DNA of 64,000 nt from Fomitopsis serialis (Eukaryota > Basidiomycota > Agaricomycetes > Polyporales > Fomitopsidaceae): positions 310,001 through 374,000 of the forward strand of contig NW_025954972.1 in the NCBI RefSeq assembly GCF_022376445.1. The letters are read 5' to 3'. The notes beneath the pieces are model-generated. The model ran no database searches, was not told the origin of the DNA, and saw nothing but the letters and a program-made list of their open reading frames with translations. This document shows, in pieces, positions 1 to 10,125 of this stretch. The translations under genes and the position numbers were made by a program. The number at the start of each line of letters is the position of its first letter. The first letter of the stretch is position 1.

Positions 1-640
1 ATAGACCAGCGGCTAAGCAGGTCTAGTGTTGACGTAGCGTCAACGTAGTACGAACATTGGGATGCGACCACATGTATTTTTTGGCAATGGAGCGCCACAG
101 GAATGCCCACGTTCGTCCCGCAGACTGCCAGCGTTCGTCGGCCGACGGCGTCGCACTGGCACTGCCCGAAGACCAGAGACTTGAAGAGGAGTTTGAGGTA
201 TTGTGGTTGGAGTTCTTCTGCCGTCGAACTGATGATCTACGTGCGAGGTCCCTTCAATCATGCGAGAACGTAGATAGTCAACAGACACCGGCAGAAGCCG
301 CTGACTCGGAGGAGAGTAAAGTGGCTCCCCGAGATTGGTATCGGGTCAGATCTCATCGTACTCCCGATAAACTCTAGTCCCTTTGCGCCACACGCATTTG
401 CCACATCCAGTCGTGTCACTGTCTCGCTTGTCTCCTCCTCATTCTCCATCTAACTTAGCTCTCTCTATGTTCACTGTATAGGATCGTAAAGCCTATATTT
501 GCACTTTACGCATTCAAATCAGCACCTTGAAGCTGTCAGCAAGGCCAGGGACGCGAAGATCACGCCGGATCCATTAACGGTTTTACAAACATACCATCAT
601 ACAATCCCCGATGGCCCATTCCTTCTCGCTCACCGCACGT
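1..640. other. Leading stretch without a recognised gene
   Basis: Short open frames occur on both strands (for example 57-377 on the plus strand), but none shows a recognisable domain, signal peptide or plausible intron pattern. The base composition is mixed. I see no RNA gene, repeat or element terminus here. It is probably the 3' flank of the broken dehydrogenase that follows on the minus strand. Confidence 0.4.
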
Positions 641-1452
641 CTACCACGGGTGCTGAGTGCCGTTGTAACTTAAAACTTTCCCGAGTCCGCGGATGAGGCG
701 GGCAATTACACTGAGGACGCCGGCAACGCTCTCTGTAGTCTCGAGGACGGCGTCCTCGCCGCCGAGGGAGGTCTGACCCAGCCGGGGCACAAGGATACAA
801 GTGAGGCCGGGGAGGTCTTTGCCTGCTTGTACGTCTGTGCGGTGCAAGTCAGCTGCTGGAACGGGACGGAAGAGACGGAGGATGCACGAGTCAGTCACAC
901 ATGTTGAGGGCGGACTTGCTGATACAGTAGCCCGTGCACTTTGGACCACAGTCGAGCCCAGCGATGCGAGCGCGGTGCTGAGGTCACGATCGTCTTCTTG
1001 GAGCCGCGCAGGAGAAGGGGTAGTAGAGCTCGCCAGGAGGGCGGGTGCGCCGACGTTGGTCTGGAGGACCTCGAGGAGCTGGCATAGTCGAATTCGAAGG
1101 GGTGAGTCGAAGCCGGGGTTCTGACGTGCGACTGTATGAGCTAGGGAAGGAGAGAAGTGACAGGTAGAGACATACGATGGCCGCGTTGTGTAGAGGTAGT
1201 CGAGCCCGCGGTCGCCGGAGTATGTCGCTGACGTATTGACGGAGTCGCGCATCGACTGTTCGCTGCTAACGTCGAGCGGGACGACATGTACGCGACCCTT
1301 TTCGGACGCCTGAAGCTTGTGCAAGTCTGTGGCGGGTGCGAGACTGCGGCAGGTGGCTATGATCTCGTTTGAGGGGGAGGCAGCGAGGAGCTGGGTGGTG
1401 AGTTCGAGGCCGAGGCTGCGTTTGCGCCCGTGATGAGCCGAACGGTGAGCAT
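641..1452 (-). pseudogene. Short-chain dehydrogenase/reductase (SDR), frame-broken
   Basis: Classical SDR family: NAD(P)-dependent oxidoreduction of a small substrate that cannot be named from sequence. The hallmarks are present in order on the minus strand but in different frames. There is a glycine-rich nucleotide-binding start (LITGAN, then LGLELTT after a one-base slip near 1419), then VVPLDVSS. An HNAAI-type motif follows, interrupted by a likely intron. Next come LLEVLQTNV and, in a shifted frame near 904-935, the catalytic Tyr-x3-Lys (YCISKSALNM). The tail is LGGEDAVLETTESVAG and ends in NG-x-x-PW, as in fungal C-factor-like SDRs. The start is the Met before LTVRLITG at 1452; an alternative Met lies at 1484. 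The stop is at 641. At least three frame slips are needed, so it is either a pseudogene or a gene with one-base sequence errors. The family call is firm; the substrate is unknown. Confidence 0.7.
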
Positions 1453-2147
1453 GCTGAAGGGAGTACGTAGGTGTAGGAAGACATGGCAGAGATGGGCTTA
1501 CAAATGTCGCAGAGGGAGCACGACGTCGACAGGAGGATGATGGCGGAGAAAGTCAACAAATATTGACTTCAAGCAGTGGGAACACTCCTCAGCCCAACCA
1601 GAACTGCCAGGCGCGATCGACGCGCGTACAGAGGAGGAGCGATCGGCTGGGCGTTCCGCGCGACGCTCTCGCGCCACCGTATCGTGTCACGCACCTTCTG
1701 CCACCTCACTAGCTCACGCGACACTCCTCATATGTAGTAAGTGAGTAGAAGGTTGTAGGAGGAATATCGGAATGTATGTACGCAGCTCACCCAATATGAC
1801 GGGTCTGCGTGTTCATTTGTAATCTAATGAAGGGGAGGAGGAGGAGGGAGCTCGGGAGACGGCCCGCGCCTGGATGACAAGTCTGACTCGGAGCGGGTGT
1901 GGGTGCAACACGCGGGACTATTTGCGTTGAAAACCTGCCGCCCTCAGGTACAGTCCTGTGCTATGTGTGTACTACGTGAAGCTGTTTTAGGGCAGATCGT
2001 CGTACGCGCGCAAAGACACAACAACTGAATAGCATAATCATGTACACAAATTGTTCATCTTCTCTCTCGTACAGGTGCACAAACGAACCACATCCGACAA
2101 TGGCTACACAATTTCCTCGAATCATTGCGGATTACCATGACAGGAGA
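1453..2147. other. Intergenic, no gene recognised
   Basis: This separates the SDR from the first secreted-protein gene, both on the minus strand, so it should hold the SDR promoter. A purine-rich patch (GAGGAGGAGGAGG) lies near 1836. No coding signal, RNA gene or repeat was recognised. Confidence 0.4.
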
Positions 2148-3013
2148 CTAGTCGCAGAAGGTGATGGCAAGGTTCACCTGATAGGGATGTCGTTAGATCA
2201 GATCGCAAGACATCTCTGTTCTTGCTCACATTGTCAGCGCCGCAGCAACAATGGCGAAAGTATCAGTGGACTTGCGGAACGCCAAGTAGCAGCTAGAACT
2301 GGTGCCTGTATGCCCAATGAATGCACAGTCAATACCGTTTGTGCAAAAATACACAGCGGTGCTTACAATCGGTGCCGACGCCATCGCAGCCACCGTAGAA
2401 ACCAAAGCCACTGGTCACGGAGAACTCGTGGCTGTGTAAGCCGTGTGATTAGTGACAAAGCGGGAGAGTATAGATAGAATACGCACGGCGGAATGAGAGA
2501 AATGTCGGCAGCACTACCGGCATTCTCGAGAGTTGCCTCGACAAGGGTGCATTCTTCGCCGTTCTGACCGCAGTTACCTGCGTACAAGATGTTTTCAACG
2601 GCAAAGTATATGAGAGCTATATCCATGAAGCCATACCGGTCTGAAGGTAACTAATTACAGTTAAGCGCTAAGCACGTTCTCAATTAGTAGATGGTTACTC
2701 AAAGAAACTCACGCAATGAGACCAGGAGCAGGGCCGTTGCTTGTGTACGCTCCACCAGTCGAGAGCAATGTACCAGTCTGCGACCACAAGTAGGGCTAGT
2801 AGGCGCGTGATAAGTACGGCGATTATGGTGTTTGGTCTGCTCTCTTGCTCACAGTGCCATAACCACAACTATCAATCGCATGAGTGAATGTGCGGTCGCG
2901 GAAATGTGTCATCACACGTACTTGTTCGTGAAGGTGACGGTATGAGTCTCAGCGTTGGCTTGCAATGCAACGACGGCCGCGGCGAGTAAAGCAATAGCGA
3001 GCTTGAAGAACAT
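2148..3013 (-). CDS. Small secreted cysteine-rich protein, thaumatin/'glycopeptide'-like (copy A)
   Basis: Predicted secreted protein of about 155 residues, probably extracellular or cell-wall associated; its biochemical role is unknown. It starts with a clear signal peptide (MFFKLAIALLAAAVVA) followed by ETHTVTFTN, then CGYGT, PYLWSQTGTLLSTGGAYT, YLQTG, NCGQNGEECTLVEATL, ADISLIPP, HEFSVTSGFGFYGGCDG and a terminal NLAITFCD. Six short introns interrupt it at the same places as in copy B (7536-8340). One base seems to be missing near 2241-2247, just before the last intron; without it the final exon is out of frame. It is the most downstream of three same-strand tandem copies. It is probably a functional gene with a sequence error, but decay cannot be excluded. 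Confidence 0.75.
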
Positions 3014-4979
3014 ACTGATCCAAGATCGTCGAGGAGTCAAGAGGCTTCAAGAATGCTGGTCGAAGCTACTGGTAAGGGTAGCTCCTGGGTAGCTTTTATA
3101 CCTCGCAGTCCTCGGCAGCCAGCCTGCCGTCCACAGGACATAAAACACCAATCTGAGCCTAGCCTAGATTTTCACTGCGCATGAGCAGCCATGGCTGAAG
3201 TCCGGAATACTTGTAGGCAGCCCGGGCAGGCCGATTGATGGTCTATCATTCTGGGTAATACTAGAAACGCTGTTACCGGTCTTGTGGGTGCGGTGGTACG
3301 GCGGAGCCGAGCAGCGTCTAGTACTAACCGTTCAGTTCGAGTTCCTGAGATGAGATGTCTTCATCAACTCACCACCTCAACCGCCAGCGCTGTTACGGGC
3401 GACGACGTCGATATTGAACTACTGGAGGCTCCGCGTCGGCAAGAACTAGCCTATAGTTCTAGGCCACACAGTTATCTGTGAATTTAGTTCGCACAGCGAG
3501 AACCCAACAGCCACAGAAACTGGTTCACTGATTCAGCAAACCCTTATGAAGCTTGTAGCATGGGCGCGTTCGGGTACAAACCATCAACAACTGCAGATAC
3601 TGTGATCAGGAAGCACATAAACAATACTTCGTGCACCTGGTTGAAATAAGAGCGCACTACTGCAATACTAGCTCAGTACATCGCTTTCCCAGAAAGCATA
3701 CTGGCCCGGTACGTCAGAGTAGGTGACAAACGTTGCTGTCCGGCCTTGTTCTGCCCCGAGTACTCAAGACGAATAAGGTTCGAGGTCTGATGTTGCAGAG
3801 AATCAGGGGGAATTGCGACGCCTCATAGAGCGGTAGAGTAGTCAGTGTGGAAGCCAAGTGGAAGCAATTGGAGTCCAGATGCTGAACGCTGCTCACCTCC
3901 ACTCCGTGCGTCACGGCAAAGGGTCTGCCATGTTAACTTCGCGCTGTAGGAGCCGCTACAATGCGGACGCTTCCGCTTCTTGTTCGATTCATTGCCTGTG
4001 CCGTGTGATGGCTAGATACACATCGATCCGAGTCCGACACAGCATTGTTACTTCTGGCCATTGAGGCTATATCTCCCGGGAACGAGATGTGCAATATACG
4101 ACTCGGAGACTTTCAAGAATAGCGTGGAGGGCGTACCAGCATAAGAAATATGAAGTTTCTATGCTCGCAAGCCTAAAATTGTAGGCGCGTTCGTGAGGAC
4201 TGTCAGGAAACCGTCAGTGCGGCGAAAAGTGACTGCCAGTGTCGGACATGATCGCGGCACTCATTATGCCGGACCATCAGTCTGTCTGCCACTAGCAGCA
4301 ACCTCAGGACGTCCATTACATCACACTGTCATACTACGATATTCACTCGCCTTGGAATGATACTGCGCCGGTCAGCGCGCCACGTCTAAGTGTCATGATG
4401 AACGACGACGAATGCCAAAGATGGAAATGGTATGCGGTCGGAGAGATCGGGATGTTCCCACGGTTGTTTTGACTGCGGCAGACGCCGGCAGTACATGAGG
4501 CAATTACCATTCAGTGAGTAGAGCTAGTCGCTACGCGCCGCCAGCAGTATTATACTGTCGGCTCCGATATCAGGCGGGAACCACTACTTTGTCATGGCAC
4601 TACCGCCGTTAGCGATCGAACTTGAAGTGTAATCGACTGCACCGCCGTGTCACGGCGGTTCTGGTGCTGCTGGTGCCGTCGTTTGTTGACACTCGGGTTC
4701 TATTGATCGCATACTACCTCCTCATGTGCCTTGAGCCTCTGGTATTCGCATTTGCTTCAAGAAAAAGGGCCAGTATGGCCTAGAGTCAGTCGTTGGTGGT
4801 CATTGACCCTGGTGAACATCTCCGGAGACGTTCTGTTATCGACTCTGATCGCTCAGATGATTTGCAATGCATAGTACATCAAAATCGTGACGCTACATAG
4901 GGAACGTACATGTTGAGCTCATGCGAACTTGGTCGAGGAAGATGATGCCATGTCTAACAGCGCATAGGCTACGAATTGT
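3014..4979. other. Intergenic, about 2 kb without a recognised gene
   Basis: Upstream region of copy A and downstream region of the decayed copy C. Only short shadow frames occur. I looked for further degraded members of the secreted family (ETHTVTFTN, CDG and NLAITFCD signatures) on both strands and found none. No element termini were recognised. Confidence 0.4.
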
Positions 4980-5762
4980 TCAGTCGCAGAATGTTATAGC
5001 GAGATCCACCTGCAATATGGTTGAGTTAATCAGGAATTGGCATTCTGTAGTGTCCTTACATTATCCGCATCGCAACAGGCCGACAAGCTCTTCTGGCCCG
5101 GTACAGGCTGGCACTCCGCGGAGGTGCCTAGGTTCTCATAAATACCGTACGGCTGCTAGCGGATAATTGAATTGCTTACAGTCGACACCTACACCATCGC
5201 AGCCGTTGTAGAAACCAAACCCAGTCGGGCGCTAAACTTGGCGCTGCGAAACATCTTGCTATCAGAGTGCCGGAGTGATGTCAGACAGTTCACGAGACTT
5301 ACGGAGGAAGGATGTCTATGTTCGCGCAGCTATCGCCATTGGCGAGAGATGCATTGACTATAGTGCAACCTTCACCATTGGATCCGCAATTGCCAGTTTG
5401 AAGTAGCTGTATAAATCCAGAGGCTCAGATGTCGAGATGCTCATAAGCGTGTGACGAGTTCCTACGCGTATAACCCTTCTGCTGGACCATCAAATGTAAC
5501 AGGTTGACCGGTGGAAAGTAGAGTGCCATTAGGGCCCATAGATTGGGCTGCGTGTGTAACGCTTCGTCAACCAGATATATCACTCTTGCAGAGTATTAAC
5601 GTACAGTTCCGTAGCCGCAACTGTTCATGCAATCAACAAACATAGGCGAAGGACGTTGCAAACGCATACTCACTCGTTCGTGAATGTAACGGTGTGAGTC
5701 TCAGCCGGACACCCGTGAAGGTGACGGCAGGACAAAGAGAGCCATGGCTGCGACCTTGACAT
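4980..5762 (-). pseudogene. Decayed copy of the secreted thaumatin/'glycopeptide'-like gene (copy C)
   Basis: Homologous to copies A and B along its length. Recognisable pieces on the minus strand are AETHTVTFTN, CGYGT, an LSTGQPVTFDGPAEG segment, NCGSNGEGCTIVNASL, TGFGFYNGCDGVG and a terminal VDLAITFCD. The intron positions are conserved. Breaks: the signal-peptide frame (KVAAMALFVL) is one base out of step with the mature part. A base is missing in the run at 5535-5537 after the PNLW motif. The stretch just before TGFGF is not alignable. The stop is at 4980-4982. It is most likely a pseudogene inside the tandem array, though the slip at 5535 resembles the one-base losses seen in conserved genes elsewhere in the window. 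Confidence 0.7.
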
Positions 5763-7535
5763 GCTTTGGATTCGAAGAGATGGTTCACCTGGTGGGTGTT
5801 AAGCGCAGTGCTGTACCAAAAGGCTATTTGGACTTGCAAGAGAGCGAGACAACTATGATAAATATGCCCCCAGCCATGTATCCCAGCTAGTTGCATTGGT
5901 CACGACAGCGCTCTCGTCTGGCGCTGTTGTCTACGTGTATGACAAGACTAAACCGCATGACACTTGACAGAATAGGCTTTATGAAAGCCGGTACCGGGAT
6001 TTGATGCGGACGCCTTGCACACAAGGCCCGGGGCTCTCTGTGAGGAACCTTAGGTAGTGCGTCACAGTGATGAAACGTGCAGCGGAAAGATACTGCTTGA
6101 CGTACACCCGGTACCGTCGGCGAATTGATGGAAAGGCTCGAGTCGACACGCGGCCCACGCGGTACCGGAACTGAATGGAATGTACAGCCGGTCCAGGCAA
6201 TGTCACGGCTCATTGAGAGATTCTGAGTGTGCAGATGGTGCTCGAGCTTGTTGCTGCCGTGACAGCAGAAGAAGACTTAATGCGATCAGATTTCACTCGG
6301 AACATGACTGATATGTTTTGACAGTCTCTTGAGCAGCCTAATCCCAGTGTTCGGAAAGCATAGCTCACCTCTATGTAGTAATTAAAGGTCGACCGCGCGA
6401 CAGTAGAGATAGAGCGTTATGCTCGAAATTTTTGTTTTCCGACAGCGGACTACGGCATTGCTAACGCGCTGGTTGTGAGGCGTCTTGTTATTAGCGCGGC
6501 GCACGTACCTAAAATCGAACAGCCCGAGCATCGCAGTGGCAGTACTAGTGACAGTTGACAGCTTGAATGTGGTCAGTTGGTACGGTTCTGTCGCGCCCGA
6601 GATGGGACCAGCACCCAAGAGCTCACATGGCATGTCAAGCGTCGCGACGCAGCGCTAAGTACCCACTAACGCTACTATAGCACGTCGCCGGCTCGCGTTT
6701 GGCTGAGGGCTCGCAGCAGAAGCAAAGCAGAAGTCCAGACAAGGACTGCAGTGGCTGCGTGAGCGCCCGACGGCCAGCCGGAAGGTCAATGAGATCGTGC
6801 ACGATCTGAGATCCCATCGTCCAAGCTGGTGGCGGTGGCTGTCCTGCTACTAGGAGCTCGAGCCTGACCAAAGCCTGACGTCCAGCCTCATCCTCGATTG
6901 AATGACCCTGCCACGTTCGAACCTAGCGACCCATGTACAAGAATACTATCCGATGCTACCCTAGAACACCAAACAACCTGAGCACGACAAGGCTCCGAGG
7001 TTTCCTACCGCCGGCATGGCAGCCTGAGGTCCACTGTCAAGCACGGATCACACTGCACTCGTTTACTCAGGCTGCCGGACTCCGTCTCCATGTGACAATC
7101 ATTTCCACAGGCACATAGCTGACTTGTGTGCGCTCTCGCATCCTTGTAATGATGCTGTCATGACATACTACCCTGCGTAAGTACGGCGGCCGTCACCTAC
7201 TAAGCCATGATGCGAATGCATAGGCGGGATAAATAATTCACTACGGACCCAATATCTCGGTATGTGCGTCTCTGACAGCCTGGGATGATGCGACGTACGG
7301 CTTGAAGGTCTCGAGTTACCGGTGCACAGACAGTACGAGTGCTCACAGCCACAGTTGACACAGCAGAGCTTTCGACATGTCGGGCGCTGATCGCAACTAT
7401 TCCGATAGTACAAAAAAACACTGCATATTCTTACAACAACTAATACACATCACGATATTGCACTCAGGTGCGCCGGGTTATTGGACTCCATCTGTCAAGC
7501 TGTCGGCCCACAGCTAGCTTGCAGCGAACGTGGGC
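5763..7535. other. Intergenic, about 1.8 kb without a recognised gene
   Basis: Lies between copies C and B of the secreted family and should contain the promoter of the C copy. Short open frames at 5887-6213 (minus) and 6382-6871 (minus) have no recognisable motifs. I see no repeat shared with the other intergenic regions. Confidence 0.4.
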
Positions 7536-8340
7536 TCAGTCGCAGAACGTGATAGCGAGGTTCACCTGGGAAACGGGGCTTCAGTCCGGAACACGTACTG
7601 TACCCTAGCGTCAGCACTCACATTGTCAGCAGAGCAGCCGACCTGGACCCAAGTCTGGTCCGGTTGGTAGAATGCGTCAGGGCAACCATTGTACGTGCCT
7701 GGACATCGTGATGAACTTTTGACGAAGACGTAGCGGGTGTAATTCACTTACAATCGGCACCGGTATTATCGCAGCCATCGTAGTACCCGAAACCGCTAGT
7801 CACACTGAATTCATGGCTGGCAGAGTCCTGTGTCAACGACGCCTAGACACTTCGGCGGCGGCGTGACGTACGGAGGGATAAGACTGATATCTGCGCTGCT
7901 GGCTCCGTTTATGAGAGTCGCCTCGACCAAGGTACAGCCTTCGCCGTCGTTCCCGCAGCCGCCGGTCTGGAGGTAACTAAGCCATGTCGATAGTTCACTA
8001 CGTCAATATTTACGATGCATGAAAGGCGCTTTTCCTTACGCTATAAGCCCTTGAGCTTCACCGTCAAATTCGACGGTCTCTCCGGTTGAGTAGAGAGCGC
8101 CATCTGGACCCCACAAGTAGGGCTGTATCGTAGAATGAGAGACGGATCAAGTATGCGCTATGACGATGGACATACAGTTCCATAACCGCAGCTGGATTGA
8201 GAGATTAGACAGCGCGGCTACAACGAACTTGTTCATGCTGCTCACTTGTTCGTGAAAGAGACTATGTGAGTCTCGGCCTGCACGCGCACGGATGCAATGA
8301 CGACGGCCATGAGGGCGACAGTCGGAACCTTGCTGAACAT
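7536..8340 (-). CDS. Small secreted cysteine-rich protein, thaumatin/'glycopeptide'-like (copy B, intact)
   Basis: Intact member of the family. Seven exons can be placed exactly: 8340-8246, 8191-8176, 8122-8040, 7976-7872, 7816-7752, 7698-7622 and 7565-7536. They sum to 471 nt (156 residues plus stop), all with GT-AG borders and one open frame. The protein has a signal peptide (MFSKVPTVALMAVVIA, cleaved before ETH), then CGYGT, PYLWGPDGALYSTG, YLQTGGCGNDGEGCTL, SSADISLIPP, HEFSVTSGFGYYDGCD, a short cysteine-containing loop and VQVGCSAD followed by VNLAITFCD. Secreted proteins of this pattern are common in Agaricomycetes and are often labelled 'glycopeptide'. The opening strand and conserved cysteines recall the thaumatin-like fold, which is an inference. 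Function unknown. Confidence 0.85.
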
Positions 8341-10125
8341 CGTTGTGGTAGCCAAGACAAATGTCACGAAGAGCGGAGGGACGAAAAGGTAAACTCAGAG
8401 AACCTAAGGCTTTGAGTACGGCGCAGAGAGCTTTTATCCTGAAGGCTTCAGGCACACAAAGAGATCCCGTTGTACATGTAGAGACAACTCCGTTCACAGG
8501 TATGGTAGCAGTAGGGGAACAGAGTTAAGGTACGTGTACAATCGTTCTCACCTTGACACATACTCCATCCAGGTGGATGTCAACGCTGAGAGCGGATAGA
8601 AGCCAGCGTGTGCCTCTGGAAAGTCAGGGGCAAGAATCCTCTACAGTCACCGTCGATGGCTGCATCCTTCCGTCGAGTGCGGAGGCTTGGGTATATAGTC
8701 CTGTACCTGATTTTTTACAGCCTTCCTCTGGCTGCCTATACTGGTAGAACTTTGGCAATGAAAGAGAGCGCACCATGACTCGATTTGGTGAGTTGCGAAC
8801 CCACAAAGCCAGGTACAGATTAGAGGTTGCTTGACCAATATGCCGTATGCCTGAGCATTAGCTCGTTGTGGCGCATACCGCTATGGAAAACCTGGACTGT
8901 ATCTGTCGTCACTTATTGACACCGCTTAAGAGACGGCAGCGTGGTACTTAACACCGGTAGGGGACCCTCCCGGCCAGAGCCTGAGGACTAGAGACGGGCC
9001 TGAGCTCAATTCATTGCTCAGTTCCTGAACGAGCGGGTAGACGTGCGTGAGATGAGGTTCACTTCCCATATAGATCGCACTCACCCCCGTCCGTTATCTT
9101 TAGGCTTGGAAGTGCACATGCCCGTTACTTACATAGTGAGCGTGCAAAATGCAACATAAATCGACTATGGCGCGACTAACCCTCGTCTAGGGACATAGCC
9201 CCCTGAAAGCTCGGGAATTTGTTTGATTTGAAAATCTGACTCGGCCAGCTTCGGAAACGCATGAGCCATGATAGTTAGCTAAGAGACATCCGTGCTTGGA
9301 AGCCGGGAGTACGTTGCATTGGGTGGTACGGCCCCGTAGAGCATGTGTGTCTTCCATCCAGCTGTCGGCCGTTTAGCGCTTTGCCAGTTACTCCAATGTC
9401 AATACCGCGTCCCCAACCCACCGAGGGGACTTACCTGACCTCAAGGACAATATGCCTTTCTTGCATGTCAATCTGTCAGAGCAAACACTGTACATAGACG
9501 GGGGATGAGTAACACAGGCACCGCGCCAATGTTCCACTCTCCTTGCTGTTGAATATGACAGAGTCGAGTATATGTCCATCTCAAAGCGGATTAGTACGTG
9601 CCAGTGACATGGAGCTATCCTATTAGTAAGCGCTCACGCGTCTGAGCTTGCTACTGCCACTGGGACAACATGTGCAGCTCACAGATGTTCATGTTCACCT
9701 CAAGTTGAGGCATCGCACCTAACGTATAATCGGCCTCCAGACAACCTTGTACAAATCAGATCAGACTGCAGCACAAGGCGCTAATTCCGCCAGAACGCGC
9801 CCGTAGAACGAATATTCCCTGCGCCGTCTGACGCTTTGATCTGTTCCATAAGCTCAATCGGATCAGTGGTCACTGATTTCTTCAAAAATGACACTTACTT
9901 ACGATCCGATGTGTGCGGCGGCCAGAGCTATGATGCAGATGGCAATCGATTGAGGGCCGGGTACCGGGTGAGGCAAACCTAGGACGTCAATCTTACATCC
10001 CGGGGAGCGCAAAGACAACCGCCGCGCTATTGACACGGATATTGACAGCTTTCCTAAGTTACCTGTCTCACCAAGTCTCCGATCTGAAGGGAGGTTTACA
10101 TAACGCGGGAAAAAGACGCAGATAG
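8341..10125. other. Intergenic, about 1.8 kb without a recognised gene
   Basis: Promoter side of copy B and terminator side of ORC1. No open frame here shows a domain or convincing exon structure. No RNA gene or repeat was recognised. Confidence 0.4.

Noticed and set aside
57..377. 106-codon plus-strand open frame at the window start
   Set aside because: No domain, no codon or intron support, and overlapping frames on the other strand; length is within chance for this composition.
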